The translations under genes and the position numbers were made by a program. A stretch of 64,000 bases of DNA from Chitinibacter sp. FCG-7 (GTDB lineage Bacteria; Pseudomonadota; Gammaproteobacteria; Burkholderiales; Chitinibacteraceae). The notes beneath the pieces are model-generated. The model was not told where the DNA came from. It was given only the letters and a program-made list of their open reading frames with translations, and searched no databases. Numbering within the stretch: position 1 is the first letter of the stretch; the number at the start of each line of letters is the position of its first letter. The stretch is taken from NCBI RefSeq assembly GCF_040047665.1, contig NZ_CP157355.1, positions 1 to 64,000 of the forward strand. Reading direction: 5' to 3'. Below are positions 50,375 to 59,411 of this stretch, in pieces.

Positions 50375-51382
50375 ATGCATCTGAACGACCGATCTCAAAT
50401 TCTGCTCAAAACGCTGGTCGAGCGCTATATCGCCGACGGCCAGCCGGTGGGCTCGAAAGCCTTGTCGCAATTTTCGGGGCTGGATGTCAGCAGTGCGACG
50501 ATCCGCAATGTGATGGCCGATCTGGAGCATCTGGGTCTGGTGGCCAGCCCGCATACTTCGGCGGGGCGGATTCCCACCGCGCAAGGCTATCGGCTGTTTG
50601 TCGATACGCTGCTGGCAGTGCAGCCGCTGGAGCAAATCCAGATCACCACCACGCATGCGCTACCCAATGATAATCCGCAGCACAGCATTGTGGCGGCGTC
50701 GCAATTATTGTCACAGCTGACGCAATTTGCTGGCGTGGTGATGACGCCCAAGCGCAGCGAGCTGCATTTAAAGCAAATCGAATTTTTGCCACTCGGTGAT
50801 AAGCGCGTGTTGCTGATTTTGGTGACCAATGATGGCGATGTGCAAAACCGCATCGTGCAAACCGAGCGCCATTTTGCGCCCAACGAGCTCATCAACGCTG
50901 CTAACTTTTTAAATGAGCATTGCGCCGGAAAAACGCTGAGCAATCTACTGGGCTGGCTGCAAAGCGATGTCATTCGCGTCAAACAAGACCTGACCAGCCT
51001 GATGAATGCCGCTGTGGCAGTCAGCAGCAATCTCAATAGCGAACATATGGTGATTGCTGGCGAGCACCAATTATTAGGCCTGCATGATTTTTCCGGCGAT
51101 ATGCAGCGCATGCGTCAGCTATTTGAACTTTTTGAACAAAAAACCGCCCTATTGCAATTACTTGAGCAAGGCCACCACGCCGAAGGCGTACAGATTTATA
51201 TTGGTGGCGAGTCGGGCCTAGCGCCGCTCGATGAATGCTCGGTAATTACTGCGCCCTATCAAGTCAATGGCGAAGTCGTTGGCACGCTGGGCGTGATTGG
51301 CCCAACGCGAATGGCGTACGAGCGCGTGATACCGATTGTGGACATCACCGCCAAGCTGCTGAGCTCGGCCCTCTCTAATTAA
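50375..51382 (+). CDS. hrcA: Heat-inducible transcription repressor HrcA
   Basis: 335 residues. Winged helix at the N-terminus (MHLNDRSQILLKTLVERYIADGQPVGSKALSQFSGLDVSSATIRNVMADLEHLGLVASPHTSAGRIPTAQGYR) followed by the HrcA GAF-like domain ending GTLGVIGPTRMAYERVIPIVD. HrcA represses groESL/dnaK operons at CIRCE sites. I found no CIRCE-like sequence around this gene, so it is probably not autoregulated by CIRCE. Confidence 0.95.
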   Translation: MHLNDRSQILLKTLVERYIADGQPVGSKALSQFSGLDVSSATIRNVMADLEHLGLVASPHTSAGRIPTAQGYRLFVDTLLAVQPLEQIQITTTHALPNDNPQHSIVAASQLLSQLTQFAGVVMTPKRSELHLKQIEFLPLGDKRVLLILVTNDGDVQNRIVQTERHFAPNELINAANFLNEHCAGKTLSNLLGWLQSDVIRVKQDLTSLMNAAVAVSSNLNSEHMVIAGEHQLLGLHDFSGDMQRMRQLFELFEQKTALLQLLEQGHHAEGVQIYIGGESGLAPLDECSVITAPYQVNGEVVGTLGVIGPTRMAYERVIPIVDITAKLLSSALSN

Positions 51383-51488
51383 GTACTCATTAAGCGAACT
51401 AACCCAATTAATCCGGCGCAGGTGAATCACCGACCTACGCCCCGTTCAGCGCCAGCGCGCCGAATCCGACCCCAAAACTGAGCGAACC

Positions 51489-52538
51489 ATGAATTTCAAA
51501 ACCCTAGCCGCGACCCTCCTCCTCACCCTCAGCAGCACCGCCGTCTTGGCCGACGACGAATTAATCAGCCGCCCTGAAGTGCAGCAATACATCAACAAAA
51601 CTGCACTGGATCATGGCTTTGCCCCCGAGGAAATCGCGGGCTGGCTGCAACAGGCCGAATTCAAAGGCAATATCATCACGATCTTGGACAAGCCCTCCAC
51701 CAGCCGCCCATGGCATGAATTTGAAGCCAATTTCGTTAACAAAACCCGCATTAACAATGGCGCCAAATTCTGGCGCGAAAATGCGATTTTGCTTGGCGAC
51801 ATCACGCGCAAATACCAAGTTGCCCCCGAGGTATTGCTCGCCATCCTAGGCGCAGAAACGAATTACGGCCGATACACCGGCTCATTCCGGATTGTCGATG
51901 CGCTATCAACCATTGCATTTAATTACCCGCGCCGCGCTGAATATTTCCAGGGAGAGCTCACCCAACTATTCCTACTGGCGCGCGAAGAGAAGAAAGACCC
52001 ACTGAGCTTTAAAGGCAGCTACGCCGGCGCGATGGGCTGGCCCCAATTTATGCCCACCTCGTTTCGCAAATGGGCGCAAGACTGGGACAAAGACGGCTTT
52101 CACGACATCTGGAGCAACCCCGGCGACGCGATGGCCTCGGTGGCCTACTACCTGAATCAGCACGGCTGGCAAGACGGCGGCGACACCTACACCGCGGTCA
52201 ACTTCAATGGCGATCCGACTCAATTGGTGGCCGATAAATTCAAGCTGCACTACACCGTGGACGAGCTGATCGCCAAAGGCGTGGCACCGATTAATGAAGT
52301 CAACACCAAGCAGCAAGCAGTGCTCTACACACTGGAAACCGAGCCGGGCTTTATCCAGCACTTTTTGGGCTTTAACAATTTCTACGTGATCACCCGCTAC
52401 AACAAGAGCACGCTGTACGCGACTGCGGTGTTGCAATTGGCCGATGAAATCAAGAAAGCCTATGTCAATGGCGACGATCTGCCCAAACCGGCAGCAGCCA
52501 AAAAGCTTGCCAAGCAAGTGGACAAGGCCAGAAAATAA
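51489..52538 (+). CDS. mltB: Lytic murein transglycosylase B
   Basis: 349 residues. Signal peptide MNFKTLAATLLLTLSSTAVLA without a lipobox, so a soluble periplasmic (SltB-like) form. Catalytic Glu123 lies in AILGAETNYGRYTG; GSYAGAMGWPQFMPTSFRKWAQDWDKDG is the family signature. It cleaves the glycan strand to 1,6-anhydromuropeptides. It is followed by an intergenic repeat. Confidence 0.94.
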   Translation: MNFKTLAATLLLTLSSTAVLADDELISRPEVQQYINKTALDHGFAPEEIAGWLQQAEFKGNIITILDKPSTSRPWHEFEANFVNKTRINNGAKFWRENAILLGDITRKYQVAPEVLLAILGAETNYGRYTGSFRIVDALSTIAFNYPRRAEYFQGELTQLFLLAREEKKDPLSFKGSYAGAMGWPQFMPTSFRKWAQDWDKDGFHDIWSNPGDAMASVAYYLNQHGWQDGGDTYTAVNFNGDPTQLVADKFKLHYTVDELIAKGVAPINEVNTKQQAVLYTLETEPGFIQHFLGFNNFYVITRYNKSTLYATAVLQLADEIKKAYVNGDDLPKPAAAKKLAKQVDKARK

Positions 52539-52541
52539 GCC

Positions 52542-52594
52542 ATGGGTATATGCCTACAGCGGAATATAGACAAGACCTGCAGACAGATACCCAT
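52542..52594. repeat. GGGTAT/ATACCC repeat, copy 7
   Basis: ATGGGTAT (52542-52549) and ATACCCAT (52587-52594) form its ends. The right half (ACAAGACCTGCAGA then ATACCCATT) closely matches copy 8 at 62704-62752. Confidence 0.6.
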
Positions 52595-52711
52595 TAAAGC
52601 CAATTCAATCTAGCGCAGAAAAACCGCAAGTCCCTGAAAGCAAATTGACAGACTGCGCAAATAAACCCAAAGTAAGCAGCATTCACTCCACGCAGCAATA
52701 AGGACAAGTCG

Positions 52712-53047
52712 ATGAATGCTTGGTTTTTCAGTTTTGGATTGCCGTTTCTGATTCTGGGTGCGCTGCTCGGTGGCGGGCTGTATGCCCTGTTTGCGTCAAT
52801 GATGTATAGCTACCTCAAAGACAACTACAGCGACGCCCTGCCGCCACGGATTGACGTTTTTCTGAATGATTACGAAGCCATGGGCGGTTTTATGGCCGGG
52901 ATCTGGTACGCGCAAAGAACCGGGGGCTGGAAAAGAATAGAAAGCCGTGTATGGCGCTATTTCTTTGTCGCCACACAATCGCTAGGCTTGTTTGCCATGT
53001 TGTGTTGCGTTGCCTTTTGCGCGGCGTTTTTATTTATGCCGCGCTAA
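52712..53047 (+). CDS. Small membrane protein of unknown function
   Basis: 111 residues with AAGGA 9 bp before the ATG. Two membrane segments (about 5-30 and 85-108) enclose a soluble loop of about 50 residues (YSYLKDNYSDALPPRIDVFLNDYEAMGG). I do not recognise the family. Convergent with the HD-GYP gene. Confidence 0.6.
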   Translation: MNAWFFSFGLPFLILGALLGGGLYALFASMMYSYLKDNYSDALPPRIDVFLNDYEAMGGFMAGIWYAQRTGGWKRIESRVWRYFFVATQSLGLFAMLCCVAFCAAFLFMPR

Positions 53048-53079
53048 ATGGCGCATTTCGGATACCAGAGGCCTGAAAC

Positions 53080-54663
53080 TCAGGCTTCGAGCTGAGCCAG
53101 TAGTGCGGCAATATCCACCTCATCGACCTGGCTTTGATTCAAAAAGCGCGTGGCATAGTCAAACCAGACCCGCTCACGCAGAAAGATTTTGAGTAGTTCC
53201 TTGTCGACGTGCTGCTCGCACGCCATGCGCGTCAGTATTTTTAGCGCCACCGAGAGCTTCATCCCGTCTTTATACGGTCGATCACGCGCGGTCAGGGCTT
53301 CAAATACATCGGCAATACCCATAATCCGTGCCTGAACACTCATTTGCTCGCGCCTCAGACCGCGCGGATAGCCCTTGCCGTCCATGCGCTCATGATGCCC
53401 GCCTGCGTATTCGGGGACGTTTTTCAGGTGCGCGGGCCAAGGCAGCGCTTCGAGCATCTGGATGGTGATTTCAATATGCCGGTTGATAATGTCGCGCTCG
53501 GCAGCCGTCAGGGTGCCTTTGCGGATTGACAGATTTTCCTGCTCGTTAGCCGATAAAAAATTCTGCGCCGTGCTCGCCAGAGCAGGCTGCCAGCTGCGCG
53601 TGGCAATCGCCGCAATCCGCGCAATATCTTCATCGGGCAGCATTTCACCACCCTTGTTCACCGCACGGATAAAATCGCGATCAGCTAGCAGATCCTGGCG
53701 CTCCTGCTCGTAGCGCTCGGCGGTGATCACTCCGCGCAGCAAGGCGATTTCCAGATCGCGCAGCAGCACTTCAAAGCGCGTATCGATCAGCTCGATCCGG
53801 TCAAAAATGGTTTGTAATTTGGTGGCTTTATCGACCACATGCACCGGCGTGGTGATTTTGCCGCAGTCGTGGAGCAAGCCTGCAATTTTCAACTCATAAC
53901 GATCGCGTTCGGTCATTGAAAATGAGGCCAATTCGCCCGTTGTACAGCGGTTGACTGCATCAGCGAGCATCATGGTCAGCTCGGGCACGCGCTGACAGTG
54001 GCCGCCGGTGTAGGGCGATTTGTCGTCAATCGCCAGATTGATCAGATTGATAAACCCTTCAAAGAGTTTCTGCAGCGATAAAATCAGCCGCCGATTGGTG
54101 AGCGCAATCGCCGCTTGCGACGCCAGCGACTCGACCAGATGCTGATCATTGAGGGTAAAAGCCTCAATTTCATGCTGATCATTCAGGGCATTGATCAGCT
54201 GCAACACGCCAATAATGCGCCCTTCATGGTCGCGCATCGGCACCGACAGGAACGATTTGGAATGATAGCCCGAGTGCTGATCAAAACGGCGAGTGCCCGA
54301 AAAATCATAGTCCGCACTGGTATAGGCATCGACAATATTGATCGTGCAATTTTGATTAACAGCGCACGCCACCACATTAGCCAGATTGGGGCGACCGTCT
54401 GCCAGCGTCAACGGCACTGGAGGCAGCGTGACAGGTATGCCGCTGGTGCCGCCTTGCGCCAGCCCCAGTGTGGTATTGAGCAAAATCTCAAAATGCAGCG
54501 CATTGTCTTTAAGCAGATACAAGGTGCCCGCATCAGCGCGTACCAGATCGGTCGCGGCCACCAGAATGCTCTCGACCAGACGCTTGATCTGCGTTTCACC
54601 CGATAAGGCCACACCAATCGCATTAAGTTTGTTCAGGCGCTGCTGTAATTCTTGTTCGTTCAT
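53080..54663 (-). CDS. GAF-HD-GYP c-di-GMP phosphodiesterase-like protein
   Basis: 527 residues. GAF sensor (about 10-195) followed by an HD-GYP domain (about 205-500). H265-D266 in LLHDCGK, H396 in INRHIEIT, HHERMDGKGYP at 423-433 and D452 in ADVFEALTARDRPYK are the expected metal and catalytic positions. Between HDCGK and the next metal histidine there are about 110 residues more than usual, probably an inserted helical region. From family knowledge it would hydrolyse c-di-GMP. Last gene of the six-gene kinase block, 17 bp after the GAF-ATPase gene. Confidence 0.9.
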   Translation of the reverse strand: MNEQELQQRLNKLNAIGVALSGETQIKRLVESILVAATDLVRADAGTLYLLKDNALHFEILLNTTLGLAQGGTSGIPVTLPPVPLTLADGRPNLANVVACAVNQNCTINIVDAYTSADYDFSGTRRFDQHSGYHSKSFLSVPMRDHEGRIIGVLQLINALNDQHEIEAFTLNDQHLVESLASQAAIALTNRRLILSLQKLFEGFINLINLAIDDKSPYTGGHCQRVPELTMMLADAVNRCTTGELASFSMTERDRYELKIAGLLHDCGKITTPVHVVDKATKLQTIFDRIELIDTRFEVLLRDLEIALLRGVITAERYEQERQDLLADRDFIRAVNKGGEMLPDEDIARIAAIATRSWQPALASTAQNFLSANEQENLSIRKGTLTAAERDIINRHIEITIQMLEALPWPAHLKNVPEYAGGHHERMDGKGYPRGLRREQMSVQARIMGIADVFEALTARDRPYKDGMKLSVALKILTRMACEQHVDKELLKIFLRERVWFDYATRFLNQSQVDEVDIAALLAQLEA

Positions 54664-54680
54664 TTAATACCCCCATGGGG

Positions 54681-57017
54681 TCACTTGATGCAGACCTTCC
54701 TGATCTGGGCCATGTCGGTCATACCCTGCATGACTTTTTCAATGCCATCCTGTTTCAAGGTGCGCATGCCTTCGTCCAGCGCGCAAGACAATAGCTCGGC
54801 CACACGGGCGTGCTCCTGAATCAGCTTTTTAGCCGCATCCGTGCCCACCATCAACTCGTGCAAACCGACACGCCCTTTATAGCCCGTGCCGCCACATTCG
54901 TCACAACCTTTGGCTTTATAAAGCTGATACCGGCCTTTGGGTGCATAGGCTTGCTGCCATTCGGCGTTCAACTTTTGACTCGCCGCCTCCGGGTCGGCCT
55001 GCCACTGCGGTGTACCGAGCAAATCACTGCTGTATTCAGCCAGCATTTGCTCAATTTCCTTTGCGTCTGGCTCATAAGCCGTTTTGCAATGCGGGCACAA
55101 ACGCCGCGCCAGCCTTTGCGCCAGAATGCCCAGCAGGGCATCGGCAAAATTGAAAGGGTCCATCCCCATATCCAGCAGGCGGATAATCGATTCCGGTGCG
55201 CTATTGGTATGCAGCGTAGCCAGCACCAAATGCCCGGTCAGCGATGCCTCAATACCCACACTGGTGGTTTCGGCATCGCGCATCTCGCCCACCATAATGA
55301 CATCGGGGTCGGCGCGCAGGAAAGAGCGCATGATGGAAGCGAAACTCAAACCAGCCTTGCTATTGACCTGCACTTGCCGCAGGCCTTGCTGGGTAATTTC
55401 CACCGGATCTTCTGCAGTCCAGATTTTGGTCTCTGGCGTGTTGAGGTATTTCAATACCGAATGCAAGGTGGTGGTTTTACCCGAGCCCGTAGGGCCGCAG
55501 ACAAAAAACAGGCCGTATGGCTTGTCTATCACCGACTTCAGACGCTGCAGATTGCGCTCGGATAAAGCCAGCTTTTCCAAAGGCAATGGCTCACCAGCGG
55601 CCAGAATACGCATTACCACGTCTTCAAGACCACCAGCCGTTGGCACTGTCGCAACGCGCAGCTCAATATCCAGCGTAGGGACGTATTTTTTGAGCTTGAT
55701 TTTGCCATCCTGCGGTTTGCGCCGCTCGCTAATATCCAGATCGCACATGATCTTGATCCGGGTCACCAGCGGATTGCGGTAAGCCGAAGGCACCTCGCGA
55801 TAATGCACCAACTGCCCGTCACGCCGGAAGCGGATTTGCGTTTTGGCCGCGCCAGGATAGGGCTCGATATGAATATCCGATGCGCCCTGCTTGTGCGCGT
55901 CGACAATAATCTGGTTTACCAAGCGAACCACCTCATTATCCTGTGCTGCGCTGACTTCATCGACCGTCAGCGGGGTAGATTCGTCCTCGGCATTCATGTC
56001 ATCGAGCAGCGTGTCGATACTGCTGGCATCAAGCACGCCAAAAAACTGCTCCAGCGTTTGCAAAAATTCCTGCCGGGTTGTGACACGAATCTGCAGTTTG
56101 CGCGTACCGAAAAACTGCAAGGCACCGCCGCGCACGCGCTCCGGATCGGTCGTCATGACTACAACGCCCTCAGCCGATTCATCAATCGGTATCCATTGCT
56201 GCTCGGCCAGATATTCGCGTTTGAGGTTTTTCAGAATGTCGAGCGGCTTGATGCGCTCGCGCCGGAATGGCTCGTAAGGCTGGCCAAAAAACAGGGCTAG
56301 CGAGGCGCCGATCTGGGCGTTACTGACGCTATACCCCTCCTGCAGCACTTTTTCGATGTCCTGCTGTTTTTTTTGCGCCTCACGCAAAGCCACCTGCCAG
56401 GCCGCCGGAGATAGCGCCCCCGAAACGACCAGCTGCTGATATTTATGCTGCGGAACAAAAGGATAAGCCGTACTCTGCCGCTGCCTGAAAGCCACCGCCA
56501 AGGTCTTGGCGAGCAAGCCAACACCTTGCAGCATGGGCTCAACAAATGGCTGTTGAGTCCGGTTATTGATCAGCTGAACCACGCCCAGCAGCACGCCATC
56601 GCCGTCATTCAGAATCGGGGCAACCAGCATTTCCCGGGTATGAAAACCGGTTTTCTGATCGACCAGCTGCAAAAATTGCAAGCTGCTCGAATAGGATTGC
56701 AGCTCGGCCTCGTCATACACATTGGCAATATTGAGTTGCTGCTTATGATTGGCGACAAAACCGGCAATGCTGCGATCATTAATCGGGATGCGCAGCTCCT
56801 TGACGCCTTCCAGACCCGTTTTCACCTTGGCTAGCAAATCCTTGCCATCATCACTGACGGTGTAGAGCGTAATCCGCTCACACGCGAATACCTGACACAT
56901 CGGTGCGCTGATCTCGATCAGAATTTCGTCCAGATGGCTCGTTGCATGTATTTTGGTGGTCAAACTTTGCAACGCTTGCATAAAGTCGAGCGTCAACGCG
57001 GAAGGTGAAGTGGTCAT
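54681..57017 (-). CDS. GspE/PilB-family ATPase with N-terminal GAF domain
   Basis: 778 residues. An N-terminal GAF domain (about 10-180) is followed by a GspE N-terminal module (about 190-330) and the secretion ATPase core: Walker A CGPTGSGKTTT (about 508-516), Asp box WTAEDPVEI, Walker B DPDVIMVGEMRDAET, His box LTGHLVLATLHTN, and a C4 zinc site (CPHC at 641-644, CDEC near 703). These ATPases drive type II secretion or type IV pilus extension. The usual partners (pilus or secretion genes) are not in the window, so this is an orphan motor. The GAF domain makes a regulated motor likely. MBL gene 2 bp upstream. Confidence 0.92.
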   Translation of the reverse strand: MTTSPSALTLDFMQALQSLTTKIHATSHLDEILIEISAPMCQVFACERITLYTVSDDGKDLLAKVKTGLEGVKELRIPINDRSIAGFVANHKQQLNIANVYDEAELQSYSSSLQFLQLVDQKTGFHTREMLVAPILNDGDGVLLGVVQLINNRTQQPFVEPMLQGVGLLAKTLAVAFRQRQSTAYPFVPQHKYQQLVVSGALSPAAWQVALREAQKKQQDIEKVLQEGYSVSNAQIGASLALFFGQPYEPFRRERIKPLDILKNLKREYLAEQQWIPIDESAEGVVVMTTDPERVRGGALQFFGTRKLQIRVTTRQEFLQTLEQFFGVLDASSIDTLLDDMNAEDESTPLTVDEVSAAQDNEVVRLVNQIIVDAHKQGASDIHIEPYPGAAKTQIRFRRDGQLVHYREVPSAYRNPLVTRIKIMCDLDISERRKPQDGKIKLKKYVPTLDIELRVATVPTAGGLEDVVMRILAAGEPLPLEKLALSERNLQRLKSVIDKPYGLFFVCGPTGSGKTTTLHSVLKYLNTPETKIWTAEDPVEITQQGLRQVQVNSKAGLSFASIMRSFLRADPDVIMVGEMRDAETTSVGIEASLTGHLVLATLHTNSAPESIIRLLDMGMDPFNFADALLGILAQRLARRLCPHCKTAYEPDAKEIEQMLAEYSSDLLGTPQWQADPEAASQKLNAEWQQAYAPKGRYQLYKAKGCDECGGTGYKGRVGLHELMVGTDAAKKLIQEHARVAELLSCALDEGMRTLKQDGIEKVMQGMTDMAQIRKVCIK

Positions 57018-57019
57018 AA

Positions 57020-57790
57020 TCAGAACTCGATAATTTCGCCCTGCAATAAACGACGAATGGGGTGGAGGTGATCCAGTTGCAGCACTTCACGGATTGTCAG
57101 CTCGCTGTCTGCGGGCTTTAAATGAGTGATCAGCACTTCCGCACCGCCCCGCCATTGCTGCAACTGCTCGGCCAGCGTACTGGAGCAAAGGTGTTTGGCG
57201 GCATCGGCAATCGCGTGCTCTTTATCGGCAAATGCAGTTTCAATAATTAGCGCCTGCAAATTGTCGATTTGATTGACGGCGCACCAGAATTCATCACCCC
57301 CAATCGTATCGCCACTAAATACAATAGACGCAGAATCGGAGCTCAGCAAAAACGCGACGGCCGGGATGGTATGAATTGCAGGCAAAGGCGTAATGCACAA
57401 CTCGCCCACTTGACAGGGCTGGCCTAATTCATGTTCGACAAAAATCAGGCTGGGCTGCTCAACGCTGGGGATGGTAGAGAAATCAGGCCAAATCAGCCAG
57501 TTGAAAACATGCTTGCGCAGCAAGTCGATGGTTTGCGCGCTGGCATGGACATAAATCGGCTCAGTGCGCGAGCCAACCACCGAATCGAGCAGCAAAGGCA
57601 GGCAGGCAATATGGTCAAGATGAGCATGAGTGAGGAAAACATGGTCAATCGCCAATAGCTCAGCGTGTTGTAGATCGCCCACGCCGGTGCCTGCATCGAT
57701 CAGCACATGCTGATTGAGCAGAAACGCGGTGGTGCGATTGTCGCCACCGATACCACCACTGCAACCGAGAACGCGTAATTGACAGCTCAT
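57020..57790 (-). CDS. Metallo-beta-lactamase fold, class II cyclic-nucleotide phosphodiesterase-like
   Basis: 256 residues. Metal ligands of the fold: THAHLDH at 54-60, then a His in LPAIHTIPA, Asp in FSGDTIGGDEF and a His in ITHLKPAD. The sequence resembles class II cAMP phosphodiesterases of the CpdP type, which degrade cAMP or cGMP, but the substrate is not shown. It lies between the FHA gene (3 bp) and the GAF-ATPase gene (2 bp), a clear operon. Confidence 0.82.
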   Translation of the reverse strand: MSCQLRVLGCSGGIGGDNRTTAFLLNQHVLIDAGTGVGDLQHAELLAIDHVFLTHAHLDHIACLPLLLDSVVGSRTEPIYVHASAQTIDLLRKHVFNWLIWPDFSTIPSVEQPSLIFVEHELGQPCQVGELCITPLPAIHTIPAVAFLLSSDSASIVFSGDTIGGDEFWCAVNQIDNLQALIIETAFADKEHAIADAAKHLCSSTLAEQLQQWRGGAEVLITHLKPADSELTIREVLQLDHLHPIRRLLQGEIIEF

Positions 57791-57793
57791 GGT

Positions 57794-58462
57794 TTACCTA
57801 AAGAAAAATGCCATCCTGATTCCCATCACTTCGATGAGATCTTCTTCAACGAGTAATTGCGGCTTTTCCGAAATTTCGCGTGAATTAACCAAGGGGCGGT
57901 GCTCGCCTTCGATATGCGTAATATAGTAATCATTACCGCGTTTGCTCAAAGCCACCACTTGCAATCCTGCCTTGCCCAAAGAAGTGACTTCCTTGCTCAG
58001 AACCAGCTCTCGCCCGGCGTTGGCCCCGGTCAGCACCCTGATCACCGCTTGCTGGCCTGCGCGCGCTGGTTCTGGCGCTCTGGCCGGTTTGGCTTTCTGG
58101 ATCGGTGCAACACCTGCAACTGGCGCTGACATAACCATGGTTTTTTCAAATTCTTCCTGGCGCGCGGCGGCTACCGGATCACGAAAGAAGGCAATTGTGT
58201 ACTTGCCCAGCAGCAGTTCATCACCACTTTTCAGCGGATGGCGGCTGATTTTTTCGCCATTGAGTACCACACCATTGGTGCTTTGCATGTCTTCGACAAA
58301 ATAGAGCTGCCCCACCACTTCCACCACGGCATGCAGACCGGAAATAGCCAGATTATCAATCTGGATATCATTATTCGGCCTGCGCCCTATCGTGGTGCGT
58401 GGGCGGGTCAGGCGAAACTCCTGAATAATCTGTCCATCCAGACTTAATACCAATTTTGCCAT
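57794..58462 (-). CDS. FHA domain protein
   Basis: 222 residues from the ATG at 58462 (MAKLVLSLDGQIIQEF); an ATG five codons earlier is possible. The first FHA domain (about 4-98) has G26-R27 and S41-GL-H44, the phosphothreonine-binding core, plus NGVVLNGEKI. A Pro/Ala-rich linker follows, then a second, degenerate FHA-like fold (about 135-222). It should bind the phosphorylated output of the kinase encoded upstream. It lies 112 bp from the PP2C gene. Confidence 0.88.
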   Translation of the reverse strand: MAKLVLSLDGQIIQEFRLTRPRTTIGRRPNNDIQIDNLAISGLHAVVEVVGQLYFVEDMQSTNGVVLNGEKISRHPLKSGDELLLGKYTIAFFRDPVAAARQEEFEKTMVMSAPVAGVAPIQKAKPARAPEPARAGQQAVIRVLTGANAGRELVLSKEVTSLGKAGLQVVALSKRGNDYYITHIEGEHRPLVNSREISEKPQLLVEEDLIEVMGIRMAFFFR

Positions 58463-58574
58463 TAGCGACGATTCCATTTCATGCAGTTAGTCACCGGGAT
58501 CGCTTGAGTATTGATGGCAGCGCTTGCTGGCACTTCATACGCAATCCCGGCGGAATTTGATCCATTCAACCTGG

Positions 58575-59411
58575 TCAGGCATTTCCACCAAACCAGCCAG
58601 TAACCTTGTTCCAGATTTTGCTTTCCACCTGAAAATCGCGAACGATTTTGATCAGGATAACCGAGATATTGTCACGCCCGCCTTCTGCGTTGGCATGCTC
58701 GATCAGGACATTACTGGCTTGGGGTAACTGGTCTTTAAAGATGCCGATCAATTGCGCTATTGAGTCGTCTTCGAGCATATCGCTTAAGCCATCAGAGCAA
58801 AAGAGATACACATCACCGACTTCAACCTCGTATTCGCGCAACTCGGTTTGCACCACTTCATTCACGCCCACCGCCCGGGTGACCAGATTTTTATACGGGG
58901 CGTGCCGTGCCTCTTCCAGACTCAGCAGACCGGCATCGATCTGCTCTTGCAAAAAAGAATGATCCTTGCTCAGCTGCACCAGCTGCTCGTTGCGCCAGCG
59001 GTAAGCACGCGAGTCACCCACGTGGGCCAGCGCCAGATGGTTATTATAAAACAGGCCCGCCACCACCGTTGTCCCCATCCCGGCGCACTGGGGATGCTCA
59101 TGTGCGGTCTGGTAAATCAGGTTGTTGGCTCTGTCTATCGCCAGCAAGAGCATTTCATGCGCAATAGGCAACAAGCTACCAGCGGTCTTGATATGCGGCG
59201 GCGTGGCGGAGATTTGCGCGCGCATCAGCTCGGCAATCACTTCAATGGTAATGCCGCTGGCCACTTCGCCCGCGTTATAACCGCCCATGCCATCGGCCAG
59301 CACAACCAGCCCTAGGTCGGGGTCAAAGAAAATGGCGTCTTCGTTGTGCTCGCGCACCCTGCCCGTATCGGTGCGACCGGCAATCTCAAGGGCGCTCGAC
59401 AGATTTCGCAT
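58575..59411 (-). CDS. PP2C-type serine/threonine phosphatase
   Basis: 278 residues. Metal-binding motifs: REHNEDAIFFDPDLGLVVLADGMGG, GMGTTVVAGLF, HVGDSRAYRWRN, CSDGLSDML and GGRDNISVILI. All four conserved Asp motifs are intact. It opposes the kinase; its start lies 26 bp inside the end of the kinase gene, so the two are translationally coupled. It resembles the PppA/Stp phosphatases of type VI secretion loci, but none of those genes is near. Confidence 0.94.
   Translation of the reverse strand: MRNLSSALEIAGRTDTGRVREHNEDAIFFDPDLGLVVLADGMGGYNAGEVASGITIEVIAELMRAQISATPPHIKTAGSLLPIAHEMLLLAIDRANNLIYQTAHEHPQCAGMGTTVVAGLFYNNHLALAHVGDSRAYRWRNEQLVQLSKDHSFLQEQIDAGLLSLEEARHAPYKNLVTRAVGVNEVVQTELREYEVEVGDVYLFCSDGLSDMLEDDSIAQLIGIFKDQLPQASNVLIEHANAEGGRDNISVILIKIVRDFQVESKIWNKVTGWFGGNA

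Noticed and set aside
50150-51488. CIRCE operator near hrcA
   Set aside because: I looked for TTAGCACTC-N9-GAGTGCTAA on both strands around the gene and saw no good match.
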